A stretch of 64,000 nucleotides of DNA, taken from the NCBI GenBank assembly GCA_016125555.1, contig WGLN01000006.1, forward strand, positions 1 through 64,000, read 5' to 3'. Of the stretch, positions 43,225 through 55,473 are shown in pieces. The stretch comes from Porphyrobacter sp. Its GTDB lineage: Bacteria; Pseudomonadota; Alphaproteobacteria; Sphingomonadales; Sphingomonadaceae. A program made the position numbers and the translations under genes. Below the pieces are notes generated by a model. That model was not told where the DNA came from and did no database searches. It was given only the letters and a program-made list of their open reading frames with translations. Numbering within the stretch: position 1 is the stretch's first letter; each line of letters begins with the position of its first letter.

Positions 43225-46200
43225 CATCCCCTCCGCCTCGTCGGTCGATCCGCACGCGCCCGTGAGGGTGGTGATCGTCACGCTCGACAACCACCTGAAG
43301 GGCGCGGTCGACAGGGCGGAAGCGGTGCTCGCGCCGGAAGGCATTTCGCTGAGCCTCCACGCGGCGGCCGAATGGGGCAGCGATCCGGAACAGCTCGAAC
43401 AGGTCATCGCCGCCATCGCCGCGGCCGACATCGTCATTGCCACGATGCTGTTCCTCGACGATCACATCCGCATGATCCTGCCCGCCCTCGAGGCGCGGCG
43501 CGAGGAATGCGACGCGATGGTCTGCCTGATGAGCGCGGGCGAGGTCGTCCGGCTCACCCGCCTCGGCAATTACCGCATGGATGCCCCGGCCAAGGGTCCG
43601 CTGGCGCTGCTCAAGAGGCTGCGCGGCAATGCCGGCAAGGGCGGCAAGCCCAATTCGGGTGCCGGGCAGATGAAAATGCTGCGCCGCCTGCCCAAGATCC
43701 TCAAGTTCATCCCCGGCACCGCGCAGGACGTGCGCGCCTATTTCCTCACCCTGCAATACTGGCTGGCCGGATCGGACGAGAACGTCGTGGCGATGGTGCG
43801 CGCGCTCATCGATCGCTACGCTGCGGGCGAGCGGATGTATCGCCGCGGCATCACCAAGGCGGACGCGCCGGTCGAATATCCCGAGAACGGCGTCTACCAC
43901 CCGCGCACCCAGCAGCGCATTTCCGAGAGCCTGCGCCTGCTCCCGCCGGCCAAGGGCGATGCCGGGCGCGAAGGCACGGTCGGGCTCGTGCTGCTGCGCT
44001 CCTACCTGCTGGGCCGCGACAGCGCGCATTACGACGGCGCGATCGCCGCTTTCGAGGCCGCCGGGCTGAAGGTCGTGCCGGTGTTCGCCGCCGGGCTCGA
44101 CGCGCGGCCCGCGATCGAGGCGTTCTTCATCGGCCCCGACGGGCGGCCCACCGTCGATGCGATCGTCAATCTCACCGGCTTCTCGCTGGTCGGCGGCCCG
44201 GCCTATTCCGATGCGGCCGCCGCGCGCGAGGTGCTGGGGCGGCTCGACCTGCCCTATCTCGCCGCCCACGCGATCGAGTTCCAGACCATCGAGGACTGGG
44301 CGCAGCGGCCGCAGGGCCTGCTCCCGCTCGAGGCGACGATGATGGTCGCCCTGCCCGAACTCGATGGGTCCACCGTGCCGCACGTGTTCGGCGGGCGGGC
44401 GGCCAATTCGGGCCCGTGCTGCAAGGGGTGCGACCGCCACTGCCCGCGTCCCGCTTCGGAAAAGGCGCGCCCGATGCAGGCCTGCCCGGAACGCGCCGAG
44501 GCGCTCGCCGCGAAAACGGTCAAGCTGATCCGCCTGCGCCGCGCCGAGCGCAGCGCACGCAATCTCGCCATCGTGGTGTTCAACTTCCCGCCCAATTCGG
44601 GCGCAACCGGCACGGCCGCCTTCATGGCGGTGCACGAATCGCTCTACGCGACGCTCCAGCGGCTCGCCGCGGAAGGTTACGACGTCGACGTGCCCGAAAG
44701 CCTCGAGGCGATGCGCGCGGCGCTGCTCGAGGGCAATTCGGAACGCTTCGGCACCGATGCCAACGTCGCAGCCCGCATCCCCGCCGACGAACACGTGCGG
44801 CGCGAGCCCCATCTTGCCGAGATCGAAGCGGCCTGGGGCCCCGCGCCGGGCAAGCAACTGGCCGACGGCGGGCACATCCTCGTGCAGGGCGCGCATTTCG
44901 GGAAGGTCTTCGTCGGGGTGCAGCCGGCCTTCGGCATCGAGGGCGATCCGATGCGGCTGCTGTTCGAGGGCGGTTTCGCCCCCACCCACGCCTTCAGCGC
45001 CTTCTACCGCTGGCTGCGCGAGGACTTCGGCGCGCACGCGATCCTCCATTTCGGCACTCACGGCGCGCTCGAATTCATGCCGGGCAAGCAGGCGGGAATG
45101 TCGGGCAAATGCTGGCCGGACCGGCTGATCGGCGACACCCCCAATTTCTACCTCTACGCCGCCAACAACCCGTCGGAAGGGATGCTCGCCAAGCGCCGCT
45201 CGGGGGCGACGCTGATCAGCTACCTCACCCCGCCGCTGGCGCAAGCCGGGCTCTACAAGGGCCTGTCCGAACTCAAGGCGAGCGTGGAACGCTGGCGCGC
45301 GACCATCGACGATCCCGACCATGCGGAAGAGCGCGCGGACCTCGAGGCGCTGATCGCCGACCAGTGCGAGGCGCTCGACATTTCCTGCGCGGACATGAGC
45401 ACCCTCTACGACCGTCTCTACGAGATGGAGGAGGCGCTGATCCCGCACGGGCTGCACGTCTTCGGCCGCAACCCGCACGGGGCCGAACGCGAGGACATGC
45501 TCGACGCCATGATGGAGGCCGCCGGGCACGAGGACGCCGCGCCCGATCGCGCCGCGCTGGCCGCGAAGCTCGATTCCTCGGACGAACTCGGCGCACTCAT
45601 CCACGCGCTCGACGGCGGCTATGTGCTTCCCGCCCCGGGCGGCGACGTGGTCGTCAATCCCGAGGTGCTGCCCACCGGGCGCAACATCCACGGCTTCGAT
45701 CCCTTCCTGCTGCCTTCCGCCTTCGCCTGTCGGCTGGGCAGCGAGCAGTCCGAGCGGCTGATCGCCCGCCATGTCGAAAGCGGCGAGCCCTTCCCCGAAA
45801 GCATCGCCATGGTGCTGTGGGGGACGGACAACATGAAGTCCGAAGGCGTGCAGATCGCCCAGGCGATGACCCTGATGGGTGCCCGGCCCCGCCGCGACAG
45901 CTATGGCCGGCTGTGCGGCGCGGAACTCATCCCGCTCGAGGACCTTGGCCGGCCACGGATCGACGTGGTGATGACCCTTTCGGGCATCTTCCGCGACCTC
46001 TTGCCGATGCAGACCCGGATGCTCGCCGAAGCCGCGCTGCTCGCCAGCGCCGCCGAGGAACCGCCGGAGGCCAACTTCATCCGCAAGCACACGCTCAGCG
46101 CAATGGAAAAGCACGGCTGCGACCTCGAAACCGCGGCGCTGCGCGTGTTCTCAAACGCGGAAGGGGCCTACGGGGCGAACGTCAACCAGATGATCGCGGG

Positions 46201-46864
46201 CGGCGTGTGGGCCGACCCGGACGAACTCGCCAATGCCTTCGAGGTCAACAAGGGCTTCGCCTACGGGGTCTCGGGCAAGCCGGTCCAGCAGCGCGAACTG
46301 CTGCAGAGCGCGCTCGGGACGGTCGATTTCACCTACCAGAACCTCGAGAGCATCGAACTCGGCATCAACGACGTCGACCAATATGTCGACGGGCTCGGCG
46401 GTGTGACCCGTTCGGTCGCCCGGGCCAAGGGCGCGGAGACTCCGGTCTACATCCTCGATGCGACCCGCGGGAACACCAAGGTGCGCACGCTCGCCGAACA
46501 GATCGACCTCGAGACCCGCACCCGCACCTTGAACCCGAAGTGGTTCGAGGGGCTGCTCGAGCACGGCTACGAGGGCGTGCGCCAGATCGAGGGGCACGTG
46601 ACCAGCACGCTGGGCTGGTCGGCCACCACCGGGCAGGTCGCGCCGTGGGTCTACCAGAAGATTTCCGAGACCTTCGTGCTCGACGAGGCGATGCGGCGCC
46701 GGCTCTCCGCACTCAACCCCAAGGCCTCCGCGCGGGTCGCGAACCGCCTGCTCGAGGCCTGCGACCGCCACCTGTGGGAGCCCGACGAGGCCACGCTCGC
46801 CGCGCTGCGCGAGGCCAATGACGAGCTCGAGGACCGCCTTGAAGGCGTGTTCGCGGCCGAATGA
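43214..46864 (+). CDS. bchH: magnesium chelatase catalytic subunit H
   Basis: A 1216-residue CobN-like protein that binds protoporphyrin IX and is the site of Mg2+ insertion, driven by BchI/BchD. Signatures include [20 protein letters not shown] (a cysteine-rich patch seen in aerobic-phototroph BchH), [15 protein letters not shown] and [19 protein letters not shown]. Length fits the family (about 1200). Its ATG lies within the end of bchB. This is the branch point between haem and bacteriochlorophyll. BchI and BchD are encoded about 33 kb away at the other end of the cluster. Confidence 0.97.
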   Translation: MHGSIPSASSVDPHAPVRVVIVTLDNHLKGAVDRAEAVLAPEGISLSLHAAAEWGSDPEQLEQVIAAIAAADIVIATMLFLDDHIRMILPALEARREECDAMVCLMSAGEVVRLTRLGNYRMDAPAKGPLALLKRLRGNAGKGGKPNSGAGQMKMLRRLPKILKFIPGTAQDVRAYFLTLQYWLAGSDENVVAMVRALIDRYAAGERMYRRGITKADAPVEYPENGVYHPRTQQRISESLRLLPPAKGDAGREGTVGLVLLRSYLLGRDSAHYDGAIAAFEAAGLKVVPVFAAGLDARPAIEAFFIGPDGRPTVDAIVNLTGFSLVGGPAYSDAAAAREVLGRLDLPYLAAHAIEFQTIEDWAQRPQGLLPLEATMMVALPELDGSTVPHVFGGRAANSGPCCKGCDRHCPRPASEKARPMQACPERAEALAAKTVKLIRLRRAERSARNLAIVVFNFPPNSGATGTAAFMAVHESLYATLQRLAAEGYDVDVPESLEAMRAALLEGNSERFGTDANVAARIPADEHVRREPHLAEIEAAWGPAPGKQLADGGHILVQGAHFGKVFVGVQPAFGIEGDPMRLLFEGGFAPTHAFSAFYRWLREDFGAHAILHFGTHGALEFMPGKQAGMSGKCWPDRLIGDTPNFYLYAANNPSEGMLAKRRSGATLISYLTPPLAQAGLYKGLSELKASVERWRATIDDPDHAEERADLEALIADQCEALDISCADMSTLYDRLYEMEEALIPHGLHVFGRNPHGAEREDMLDAMMEAAGHEDAAPDRAALAAKLDSSDELGALIHALDGGYVLPAPGGDVVVNPEVLPTGRNIHGFDPFLLPSAFACRLGSEQSERLIARHVESGEPFPESIAMVLWGTDNMKSEGVQIAQAMTLMGARPRRDSYGRLCGAELIPLEDLGRPRIDVVMTLSGIFRDLLPMQTRMLAEAALLASAAEEPPEANFIRKHTLSAMEKHGCDLETAALRVFSNAEGAYGANVNQMIAGGVWADPDELANAFEVNKGFAYGVSGKPVQQRELLQSALGTVDFTYQNLESIELGINDVDQYVDGLGGVTRSVARAKGAETPVYILDATRGNTKVRTLAEQIDLETRTRTLNPKWFEGLLEHGYEGVRQIEGHVTSTLGWSATTGQVAPWVYQKISETFVLDEAMRRRLSALNPKASARVANRLLEACDRHLWEPDEATLAALREANDELEDRLEGVFAAE

Positions 46865-46880
46865 CAACGAGGGATCGTAA

Positions 46881-47779
<899 letters not shown>

Positions 47780-47780
<1 letters not shown>

Positions 47781-48484
47781 TGGCGACGCGGCTTCCCACC
47801 GATTACGACACCCGCCGCGAGGCGCTGGCGACCTATTTCGACAGCACCGCGCGCCAGGCGTGGATCGACCTCACGTCCGATGCCAAGGTCAGCGGCATCC
47901 GCGCCACGGTGCGCGCCGGGCGCGAGGAAATGCGCGGCCTGCTGCTGTCGTGGCTGCCCGACGACCTTAGGCGCACGCACGTGCTCGATGCCGGCTGCGG
48001 CACCGGCGCGCTGACGATCGCGGCGGCCTGCCGCGGGGCGGAAGTGACCGGGATCGACGTCGCCGCCGGGCTCGTCGAGGTGGCGCGCGAACGCACCCCC
48101 TCGTTCATCGGTCACGGGCGCATTCACTGGAAAAGCGGCGACATGCTCGACCCGGCCCTGGGCAGTTTCGCCCACGTGGTGGCGATGGATTCGCTGATCC
48201 ACTACCAACCCGAGGATCTCGTCGCCGCGCTTGCCGAGCTGGCGCAGCGCACCACCCGCTCGATCCTGTTCACCTTCGCGCCGCGCACCCGGCTGCTGGC
48301 GACGATGCACAGCATCGGCAAGGCCTTCCCCAAGTCGGACCGCTCGCCCGCGATCGTCCCCACTGCCGAGGATGACCTGCGCGAGCGGCTCGCCGCACTG
48401 CCGGGCTGGAGCATCGGGCGCTCGCGGCGCGTGTCGAGCGGGTTCTACACCTCGCAGGCGCTCGAACTGGTGAGGCACGGATGA
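47780..48484 (+). CDS. bchM: magnesium protoporphyrin IX methyltransferase
   Basis: A 234-residue S-adenosylmethionine-dependent enzyme that methylates the ring-C propionate of Mg-protoporphyrin, making the substrate for AcsF. The SAM motif is HVLDAGCGTGALTIAA (about residue 67 on), and FAHVVAMDSLIHY and RSRRVSSGFYTSQALELVR are BchM signatures. It overlaps bchL by one base and lhaA by four. The length is normal. Confidence 0.96.
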
Positions 48485-49917
48485 CCCGCCCCGCCCGCCC
48501 CAAGCCGCCGCACTGGACGGAGATCGCCTTCCGCCTGCTGCCCTTTGCCGATGCGGCGAGCGACGACCTGCCGCTGGGCCGCCTGCTGCGCCTTTCGCTG
48601 TTCCAGGTGACCGTGGGGATGGCCACCGTGCTGCTCAACGGCACCTTGAACCGCGTGATGGTGGTCGAGCTGGGCACTCCGACGTGGCTTGTCGCCCTGC
48701 TGATCGCGGTGCCGCTGCTCGCCGCACCGTTCCGCGCGCTCATCGGGCACAAGTCCGACACCCACCGCTCGGTGCTCGGCTGGCGGCGCGTGCCCTATAT
48801 CTGGTTCGGCACGCTGATGCAGTTCGGCGGGCTGGCGATCATGCCCTTCGCGCTGCTGCTGCTCGGCACGCCCGAGCGCTTCGAGATCGGCCTCATTGGC
48901 GCGGCGGTCGCCTTCCTGCTGACCGGGACGGGCTTCCACGTGACCCAGACCGCGGGTCTGGCGCTCGCCAACGACCTTGCACCCGAGGACAAGCGCCCGC
49001 GCGCGGTGGCGCTGCTTTACGTGATGCTGCTGGTCGGCATGATGTTCGCCGCCTTCGTGATCGGCGGCCTCCTGATGGATTACAGCGCGACCAAGCTGGT
49101 GCAGGTGATCCAGGGCTGCGCGCTGTTCACCATCGTTCTCAACGTCGTCGCGCTTTGGAAGCAGGAAGCGCGCAATCCGCAGGTGACCGCGCCCGACCGC
49201 GAGACGCCGAACTTCTCGGAACTGTGGCACGGCTTCGTCAACGACGGGCGCAATGCCCGGCTGCTGATCGCGATCGGCATCGGGGCGATGGGCTTCGCGA
49301 TGCAGGACGCGCTGCTCGAACCCTATGGCGGCGAGATTCTCGGCCTGTCGGTCGGGGCGACCACCGGTCTGACTGGCGCCTGGGCGGGCGGCTCGCTGCT
49401 CGGCTTCATGATCTGCGGACGCCAGCTGGCGCGCGGGTGGGACCAGCTGCGGCTGGCGGGCGCAGGGCTGGTGATCGGCATCAACGCCTTCCTGCTGGTG
49501 CTGTTCGCCGGACCCTTCGCTGCGCCCGCGATGCTCTATTGCGGCGCGCTCGGCATCGGTCTGGGGCTCGGGCTGTTCTCGGTCGGCACGCTGATGGAGG
49601 CGATGAGCATCGCCAAGAGCGAGACCGCCGGCCTTGCGCTGGGCGCCTGGGGCGCGGTGCAGGCGAGCTGCGCGGGCGCGGGGATCGCGATTGGCGGCCT
49701 GCTGCGCGATCTCGTCGCGGTGCTGGTGCGCAGCGGCGATGCCGGCGCCACCATGGCGACCCGCGCGAGCGGCTATGCCACCGTCTACACGCTCGAGGTC
49801 GCGCTGTTGCTGGCCGGCCTGGCCGCGCTCGGCCCCCTGGTCGGCCCGCGCCCGAACCGCGAGCCCGGAGAGAGCGATCCCCAGAGCCGCTTCGGTCTCA
49901 GGGAGTTTCCGACATGA
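48481..49917 (+). CDS. lhaA: LH1 assembly protein LhaA (PucC family)
   Basis: A 478-residue twelve-helix membrane protein of the major facilitator superfamily BCD branch. In Rhodobacter LhaA is required for LH1 assembly, probably delivering bacteriochlorophyll to PufBA. LNGTLNRVMVVELGTPTWLV, RALIGHKSDTHRSVLGWRRVP (spread over loop 2-3) and AMQDALLEPYGGEILGLSV are signatures. It overlaps bchM by four bases and sits ahead of puhA, where the puhA promoter is often found inside lhaA. Confidence 0.94.
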   Translation: MTRPARPKPPHWTEIAFRLLPFADAASDDLPLGRLLRLSLFQVTVGMATVLLNGTLNRVMVVELGTPTWLVALLIAVPLLAAPFRALIGHKSDTHRSVLGWRRVPYIWFGTLMQFGGLAIMPFALLLLGTPERFEIGLIGAAVAFLLTGTGFHVTQTAGLALANDLAPEDKRPRAVALLYVMLLVGMMFAAFVIGGLLMDYSATKLVQVIQGCALFTIVLNVVALWKQEARNPQVTAPDRETPNFSELWHGFVNDGRNARLLIAIGIGAMGFAMQDALLEPYGGEILGLSVGATTGLTGAWAGGSLLGFMICGRQLARGWDQLRLAGAGLVIGINAFLLVLFAGPFAAPAMLYCGALGIGLGLGLFSVGTLMEAMSIAKSETAGLALGAWGAVQASCAGAGIAIGGLLRDLVAVLVRSGDAGATMATRASGYATVYTLEVALLLAGLAALGPLVGPRPNREPGESDPQSRFGLREFPT

Positions 49918-49986
49918 TTGCCCGTGCCTGCCCTTCCATCCTTCCGGCTCCGCCTCAGCCGCCCGTTTTCATGAGAGGAACGTGAA

Positions 49987-50772
49987 ATGAACACCGCCTA
50001 TATCGCCGGCACATTCGACGTCGCCGAGCTCGCATTCCTGCTGTTCTTCGGATTCTTCATCCTGCTGGTCGTCTACCTCAACCGCGAAAGCCGGCGCGAG
50101 GGCTACCCGCTCGAGGACGAGCTGACCGGGCGCGTCCACCCGCTCAAGCTGGGCGACGGCGACAAGAAGGTCTTCAAGCTGCCCAACGGCCGCGGCACCT
50201 ATGTTCCCGAAGACGTCGCGCGCGACGCGATCGACGTGCCGGGCAAGCGCGCCTTCAACTCGGCCGGCGCGCCCTACGTGCCCACGGGCAACCCGATGAA
50301 GGACGGCATGGGTCCGGCCGCCTGGGCCAATCGCGCCAAGTATCCCGACCTCACCTTCGATGGCCGTCCGCGGATCGTTCCCCTCGCGCACAGCCACGAC
50401 CTCGTGATCTCGCCCAATGACCCGCAGCTGATCGGCTGGCCGGTGATCGCGGCGGACAAGACCACGGTGGGCAAGGTCAGCGACATCTGGGTCGACCAGG
50501 CCGAACACATCATCCGCTATCTGGAGGTCGAGACGACCACCGGCCGGAAGGTGCTCGCCCCGATGACCGTCGCCGCGGTGCAGACCAAGGGCTTCTTCGA
50601 CGACCGCGCCGAGCTGGTCGAGATCGATGCGATCACCGCCGCGCAGTTCGATGACGTGCCCACGCTCGAGACGCCCGGCATCATCACCCGCTACGAGGAA
50701 GACCGCATCCAGGCCTATTTCGGCGGCGGCTACATGTATGCGACGCCGGAGAGGGCCGAGCCGTGGCTCTGA
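49987..50772 (+). CDS. puhA: photosynthetic reaction centre H subunit
   Basis: The 261-residue H subunit, which caps the cytoplasmic face of PufLM and shapes proton entry to QB. One N-terminal membrane helix (about residues 12-30), then YPLEDE and a soluble beta-rich domain containing RAKYPDLTFDG, IVPLAHSH and GWPVIAADKTTVGKVSDIWVD in two pieces. GAGAGGAACGTGAA precedes the ATG. It lies 69 bases after lhaA and overlaps puhB by 10 bases. Confidence 0.97.
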   Translation: MNTAYIAGTFDVAELAFLLFFGFFILLVVYLNRESRREGYPLEDELTGRVHPLKLGDGDKKVFKLPNGRGTYVPEDVARDAIDVPGKRAFNSAGAPYVPTGNPMKDGMGPAAWANRAKYPDLTFDGRPRIVPLAHSHDLVISPNDPQLIGWPVIAADKTTVGKVSDIWVDQAEHIIRYLEVETTTGRKVLAPMTVAAVQTKGFFDDRAELVEIDAITAAQFDDVPTLETPGIITRYEEDRIQAYFGGGYMYATPERAEPWL

Positions 50773-51539
50773 CCGACACCGCGAACCGGGCGGCGGAGGC
50801 GCTGCCGCTGCCCGGGGGGATCGACCACGCCGAGCTCGAAAACGACGGTCCGACCGCACATGGCGACCGGCTCGGCACCCCGGCACCCGACGAGACCGTG
50901 CTGTGGAAGGGCCGCCCGAACCTTGCGCTGCTGGCGCGCACCGCGTTTCACACCCGCAGCCTCGGGCTTTACATGGCCGCGCTCGCCGCGGTCGCGCTGC
51001 TGCTCGGCAACACGCAGGCGGCGCTGGTGGCGGCGGGGCTCGGCATCGCGCTCGTCGCGTTGCTTTACCTGCTCGCCTGGCTGAGCGCGCGCAGCACGCT
51101 CTACATCCTCACCGACGCGCGGCTGATCATGCGCATCGGGATTGCGATCGAAACGCGGATCAACATCCCGCTCAAGCAGGTCCGCGCCGCGCAGCTGCGC
51201 CCGCGAGCGGGCGCGCACGGCGACATCGCGCTCGAGATCGGCGGCGAGCGGCTGCTCGGCGTGGTGCTGCTGTGGCCGCACGTGCGCCCGTGGCACTTCA
51301 ACCACCCGCAGCCGATGCTGCGCGCGGTACCCGATGCGGCGCGGCTCGCCGGCATGATCGCCGAGGTGCGTGCGCGCTACGGCGCGATCGAGTGCAATTT
51401 GACCGAGATCAAGGATGAGGCCGTCAGCACCGGCCATCAGGGTCCCCGTCCCGCCGCACTCGCCCCGCGGATGGCGGCGGCGGGCCTGGCCGGCGACGCA
51501 GGCCTTGGCGACAAGGGACTGGAGGGAGCGGCCGCATGA
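50763..51539 (+). CDS. puhB: photosynthetic complex assembly protein PuhB
   Basis: A 258-residue membrane protein with a bacterial PH-like domain. PuhB assists reaction-centre assembly in Rhodobacter. WKGRPNLALLARTAFHTRSL precedes two or three membrane helices (about 65-112), followed by STLYILTDARLIMRIGIAIE and LWPHVRPWHFNHPQPMLRAV, which are family signatures. The start is GTG at 50763, inside the end of puhA, and the stop overlaps puhC by four bases. The C-terminal 40 residues are Ala/Gly-rich and poorly conserved. Confidence 0.93.
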   Translation: MALTDTANRAAEALPLPGGIDHAELENDGPTAHGDRLGTPAPDETVLWKGRPNLALLARTAFHTRSLGLYMAALAAVALLLGNTQAALVAAGLGIALVALLYLLAWLSARSTLYILTDARLIMRIGIAIETRINIPLKQVRAAQLRPRAGAHGDIALEIGGERLLGVVLLWPHVRPWHFNHPQPMLRAVPDAARLAGMIAEVRARYGAIECNLTEIKDEAVSTGHQGPRPAALAPRMAAAGLAGDAGLGDKGLEGAAA

Positions 51540-52021
51540 TCGTTCGCGAGTACGAGAAGGACGAAATCACCGTCCACAAGACGCCGCTCATGCTGATGGG
51601 CGGGATCGTCGTGATCTCGCTGCTGCTGGTGATCGGCGTCCGCGTCGGTCTGTTCGAGCGCAGCGCGGTTCCCGAGGTCGCGCGTGCCGAGGCGGGCACG
51701 CGCGTCACCGCCATGCGCAGCTTGCGCTTCTTCGACGAAGCGGACGGAACGGTCCGCGCCGAGGACGGCGCCACCGGCGAGGTGCTGCGCCGCTTCGCGC
51801 CCGGCGAAGGCGGCTTCGTGCGCGCCAGCGTGCGCAGCCTCGTCCACCAGCGCCGCATTCGCGGGGAAGGACCGGCGGTGCCCTTCGAGCTCACCCAATG
51901 GGAAGACGGGGCGCTGACGCTGCGCGATCCGGTTACCGGCGAGACGGTCGAGGTCGGCGCCTTCGGGCCCGACAACCGCGCGGTCTTCGCGGGCATGCTG
52001 CCGGACGGAAAGGCGCGCTGA
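51536..52021 (+). CDS. puhC: photosynthetic complex assembly protein PuhC
   Basis: A 161-residue protein with one N-terminal membrane helix (about residues 18-38) and a periplasmic domain. PuhC helps organise the RC-LH1 core. [19 protein letters not shown] at the start and [25 protein letters not shown] are recognisable. It overlaps puhB by four bases and the next small gene by one. Confidence 0.92.
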   Translation: MIVREYEKDEITVHKTPLMLMGGIVVISLLLVIGVRVGLFERSAVPEVARAEAGTRVTAMRSLRFFDEADGTVRAEDGATGEVLRRFAPGEGGFVRASVRSLVHQRRIRGEGPAVPFELTQWEDGALTLRDPVTGETVEVGAFGPDNRAVFAGMLPDGKAR

Positions 52022-52329
52022 TGGCCCTCTTGTTCCTCGGCCAGCCTGCGCACTCCTTCGATGTGCCCTGCACGATCACGGTCGAGCAGAGCCCCGAGCA
52101 TTTCCACGCCCATGTCGAGCTGCCCGAGGACGTGACGATGGAGCCGGGCGACAAGGTGCGCGTCCACGGCGCGCCGATTTCGATCCCCTTCGGCAGCCGC
52201 GAGGTGTTCCGCCGCACCGCCACCGTCACCCGCGCCGGCCCGCTGACCCGCGCCGCGATCCGCTGCGCGGCCTATTTCGACCTCGCCGAGCTCTACGAGG
52301 TCAGCTTCAACGCCGGGAGGATCAAATGA
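52021..52329 (+). CDS. Small PGC protein between puhC and acsF, function unknown
   Basis: A 102-residue soluble protein with no membrane helix. Segments are [39 protein letters not shown] and [20 protein letters not shown]. It has the look of a small beta-rich domain, with histidines clustered in HFHAH. It starts on the base where puhC stops and overlaps acsF by four bases, so it is firmly inside the operon. Similar-sized proteins lie at this position in other proteobacterial PGCs, but I cannot name a role. Partnering AcsF or PuhC is a reasonable guess from position. Confidence 0.82.
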   Translation: MALLFLGQPAHSFDVPCTITVEQSPEHFHAHVELPEDVTMEPGDKVRVHGAPISIPFGSREVFRRTATVTRAGPLTRAAIRCAAYFDLAELYEVSFNAGRIK

Positions 52330-53387
52330 ACGCCTACAAGCCGATGACCAGCGAAGAGGCGATGGCGCTCGCCACGCAGGACACGATGCTGACCCCGCGC
52401 TTCTACACCACCGATTTCGACGCGCTCGACGCGATCGACGTCTCGCCGGTGCGCGCCGAGTGGGACCAGCTGATCGCGGATATGGTGGGCGATCCCAACA
52501 AGCTGCACTTCAAGCACAACGACAGCTTCCAGGGGGTGATCGAGGGGCTGGAACCGGCCTTGCGCAAGGAGTTCACCGATTTCCTCGTCAGCTCGATGAC
52601 CTCGGAGTTCTCGGGCTGCGTGCTCTATGCCGAAATCGCGCGGCGCACCAAGAACCCCGACATCAAGCAGCTGTTCAAGCTGCTCGCCCGCGACGAGAGC
52701 CGCCATGCCGGCTTCATCAACGAAAGCCTCAAGGACGCGGGGATCGGGGTCGATCTCGGCTATCTGACCAAGACCAAGAAATACACCTTCTTCAAGCCGA
52801 AGTTCATCTTCTACGCCGTCTACCTGTCGGAGAAGATCGGCTATGCGCGCTACATCACGATCTTCCGCCACCTCGCGCAGAACCCGCAGCACAAGTTCCA
52901 CCCGATCTTCGACTGGTTCGAGGAGTGGTGCAACGACGAGTTCCGGCATGGCGAGGCCTTCGCCATGCTGCTGCGTTCCGATCCCAAGCTGCTCAAGGGC
53001 GCGAACAAGCTGTGGGTGCGCTTCTTCCTGCTGTCGGTCTACGCGACGATGTATGTGCGCGATCACAATCGCCCGGTGTTCCACGCGGCGCTGGGGGTCG
53101 ACCCGACCGAGTACGACTACAAGGTCTTCGCGATCTGCAACCAGATCAGCCGTCAGGTCTTCCCGGTCGAACTCGACATCGATGCGCCCGCCTTCCGCCG
53201 GCAGATGGAAAAGCTGCGGCTCGCCGCGGCGCGGATCGAGGAAGGCAAGGCGCGCGGCGGCATCGCCGGCCTTGCGCAGCGCATCTCCGGCGCGGCCGGG
53301 GCCGGTCTCGCCTTTGCGCGGATGTACCTGCACCGCACGCGCCCCAACACTCTTCCCGCAACGATCAGGCTGCAACCGGCGTGGTAA
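52326..53387 (+). CDS. acsF: Mg-protoporphyrin IX monomethyl ester oxidative cyclase (aerobic)
   Basis: A 353-residue diiron enzyme that forms the isocyclic ring E using O2. The ferritin-like diiron motifs are visible: Glu103, ExxH at 124-127 (DESRHAGF) and ExxH at 205-208 ([10 protein letters not shown]). [12 protein letters not shown] and [20 protein letters not shown] belong to the family. The anaerobic enzyme BchE is not encoded in the window, so bacteriochlorophyll synthesis should need oxygen. It overlaps the upstream small gene by four bases and puhE by seven. Confidence 0.97.
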   Translation: MNAYKPMTSEEAMALATQDTMLTPRFYTTDFDALDAIDVSPVRAEWDQLIADMVGDPNKLHFKHNDSFQGVIEGLEPALRKEFTDFLVSSMTSEFSGCVLYAEIARRTKNPDIKQLFKLLARDESRHAGFINESLKDAGIGVDLGYLTKTKKYTFFKPKFIFYAVYLSEKIGYARYITIFRHLAQNPQHKFHPIFDWFEEWCNDEFRHGEAFAMLLRSDPKLLKGANKLWVRFFLLSVYATMYVRDHNRPVFHAALGVDPTEYDYKVFAICNQISRQVFPVELDIDAPAFRRQMEKLRLAAARIEEGKARGGIAGLAQRISGAAGAGLAFARMYLHRTRPNTLPATIRLQPAW

Positions 53388-54184
53388 GCTGGGAGGGCCA
53401 TATCGTTCCGTTCATCGTGACCGTGGCGATCTGGTTCGTCGCCACGGGCCTGATCGCCTGGGCGGACAACCGCGAGCGGGCGACCTTCACGCGCAGCCTG
53501 ACGATCGGCGGCGCGGCGGGGATCACGGGGCTCGTGGTGATCCTGCTCGCCTCGCTTTCGGCCGAGGTCTGGGCGGTCTACCTCGCCTTTGTCGGCGCGC
53601 TGATGGTCTGGGGCTGGCACGAGCTCAGCTTTCTCACCGGCGCTGCCGCGGGCCCGCGCCGGGGCCCGAGCGATCCCGAACTCGTCGGCATGGCACGCTT
53701 CCGCCAGGCTGCTGCGACGGTGATGCATCACGAGGTCGCGCTGGCGCTCACCGCGCTGCTGCTGATCTCGCTGTCGTGGACCGTACCCAACCAGATCGGC
53801 GCGACGGTGTTCGTGCTGATGTTCGCGATGCGGCTGACGTCGAAGATCAACCTGTTCGTGGGGGTGCCCAACAGCACATCGGAAATGCTCCCCGAACACC
53901 TCGCCTATCTGAAGACCTATTTCGGCCCCAACCGCATGACCCTGCTGCTGGCCGCCTCGATCGCGGGAATCGCCGCGGCGATGGCGTGGTTCGCCTCGCT
54001 GGCGCTGGCCGCGCCGGTGGGCAGCGCCGAGATGGTGGGGGCGAGCCTGCTCACCACGCTGGCGCTGCTCGGCGTGCTCGAACACCTCTTTCTGGCCCTG
54101 CCGTTCCGTGACGGGATGCTGTGGGGCTGGGCGCTGCCCCGGCGCAAGGCCGCGGCCGCGCGACGCGGGAACATCACGACATGA
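53381..54184 (+). CDS. puhE: photosynthetic complex assembly protein PuhE
   Basis: A 267-residue membrane protein with about seven hydrophobic helices. [20 protein letters not shown] and [23 protein letters not shown] (in two parts) are typical of the PuhE (orf292) family, which affects reaction-centre and bacteriochlorophyll formation in Rhodobacter; the mechanism is not known. [17 protein letters not shown] is the best conserved stretch. The start is GTG at 53381, within the end of acsF, and the stop touches the upstream hemA ATG candidate at 54181. Confidence 0.92.
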   Translation: MVSWEGHIVPFIVTVAIWFVATGLIAWADNRERATFTRSLTIGGAAGITGLVVILLASLSAEVWAVYLAFVGALMVWGWHELSFLTGAAAGPRRGPSDPELVGMARFRQAAATVMHHEVALALTALLLISLSWTVPNQIGATVFVLMFAMRLTSKINLFVGVPNSTSEMLPEHLAYLKTYFGPNRMTLLLAASIAGIAAAMAWFASLALAAPVGSAEMVGASLLTTLALLGVLEHLFLALPFRDGMLWGWALPRRKAAAARRGNITT

Positions 54185-54207
54185 CCATGACTGACAAGGA
54201 ATACCCG

Positions 54208-55428
54208 ATGGATTTCGAAGCCTTCTTCGCCGGCGAGCTGGACACGGTGCGCGCCGATGGCCGTTACCGGGTGTTCACCGACATCAAGCGCCACCGCGGC
54301 CGCTTCCCGCACGCCACCCGCTTCATCGCGGAAGACACCCAGGCGGTGACGGTGTGGTGTTCGAACGACTATCTCGGCATGGGCCAGCACCCCGCGGTGC
54401 TCGAGGCGATGCACGAGTGCCTCGACGAATGCGGCGCGGGCGCGGGCGGCACGCGCAACATCTCGGGCACCAACCACTACCACGTGCTGCTCGAACGCGA
54501 ACTCGCCGATCTCCACGGCAAGGAAGCCGCGCTGCTGTTCACCTCGGGCTATGTCTCGAACTGGGCGGGCCTCGGCACGCTGGCGAGCAAGATTCCCGGC
54601 TGCGTGGTGTTCTCCGATGCGCTCAATCACGCCTCGATGATCGAGGGCATCCGCTATTCCCGCGCGCCCTACAAGATCTGGCGCCACAACGACGTCGCGC
54701 ATCTCGACGAGCTGCTGTCGCAATACGGCCCCGAGGTTCCCAAGCTGGTCGCTTTCGAAAGCGTCTATTCGATGGACGGCGACATCGCCCCCATCGCCGA
54801 GATCCTCGACATCTGCGAGAAGCACGGCGCGATGAGCTATATCGACGAGGTCCACGCCGTCGGCCTCTACGGCCCGCGCGGCGGCGGCATCGCCGAGCGC
54901 GAGGGGCTGATGGACCGCATCACCGTGATCGAGGGCACGCTCGGCAAGGCCTTCGGGGTGATGGGCGGCTATATCGCCGCGAGCCGCAACCTCGTCGACT
55001 TCGTGCGCTCTTTCGCCAGCGGCTTCATCTTCTCGACCGCGCTTCCCCCTGCCGTGGCGGCGGGCGCGGCGGCGAGCATCCGCCACCTCAAGACCTCGAA
55101 TGCGGAGCGAGAATTGCAGCAGGAGCGCGTCGCGCAGGTGCGCCGCAAGCTCGACATGATGGGCATCCCGCACCTCGACAACCCGAGCCACATCATCCCG
55201 GTGATGGTCGGCGATGCCAAGAAGTGCAAGATGATCAGCGACTGGCTGATGGACAACCACGGCATCTACGTGCAGCCGATCAACTATCCGACCGTGCCGG
55301 TGGGCACGGAGCGGCTGCGCATCACGCCGTCGCCCGTCCACAACGACGGCGACATCGACCGGCTGATCAAGGCTCTGTCGGAAATCTGGTCGCATTGCGA
55401 GCTCGCGAGAATGGCGAGCGCCGCCTAG
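54208..55428 (+). CDS. hemA: 5-aminolevulinate synthase
   Basis: A 406-residue pyridoxal-phosphate enzyme that condenses glycine and succinyl-CoA, the entry to all tetrapyrroles in alphaproteobacteria. The PLP lysine is Lys247 in EGTLGKAFG, and [12 protein letters not shown] and [11 protein letters not shown] are signatures. The ATG at 54208 gives the standard MDFEAFF start with AAGGA 7 bases upstream; ATGs at 54181 (overlapping the puhE stop) and 54187 are alternatives. As the last gene of the bchF operon it ties precursor supply to photosynthesis gene expression. Confidence 0.97.
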   Translation: MDFEAFFAGELDTVRADGRYRVFTDIKRHRGRFPHATRFIAEDTQAVTVWCSNDYLGMGQHPAVLEAMHECLDECGAGAGGTRNISGTNHYHVLLERELADLHGKEAALLFTSGYVSNWAGLGTLASKIPGCVVFSDALNHASMIEGIRYSRAPYKIWRHNDVAHLDELLSQYGPEVPKLVAFESVYSMDGDIAPIAEILDICEKHGAMSYIDEVHAVGLYGPRGGGIAEREGLMDRITVIEGTLGKAFGVMGGYIAASRNLVDFVRSFASGFIFSTALPPAVAAGAAASIRHLKTSNAERELQQERVAQVRRKLDMMGIPHLDNPSHIIPVMVGDAKKCKMISDWLMDNHGIYVQPINYPTVPVGTERLRITPSPVHNDGDIDRLIKALSEIWSHCELARMASAA

Positions 55429-55473
55429 CACGGTCGGAACGGACCACCGGTTCTCCCTTGGACGGGAGTGCGT

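Noticed and set aside
43097-46114. 1005-codon frame antisense to bchH
   Set aside because: It is the complement of a confidently coding gene; in such GC-rich DNA the opposite strand stays open by codon bias. The translation is rich in Arg/His/Gly/Val and matches no family.
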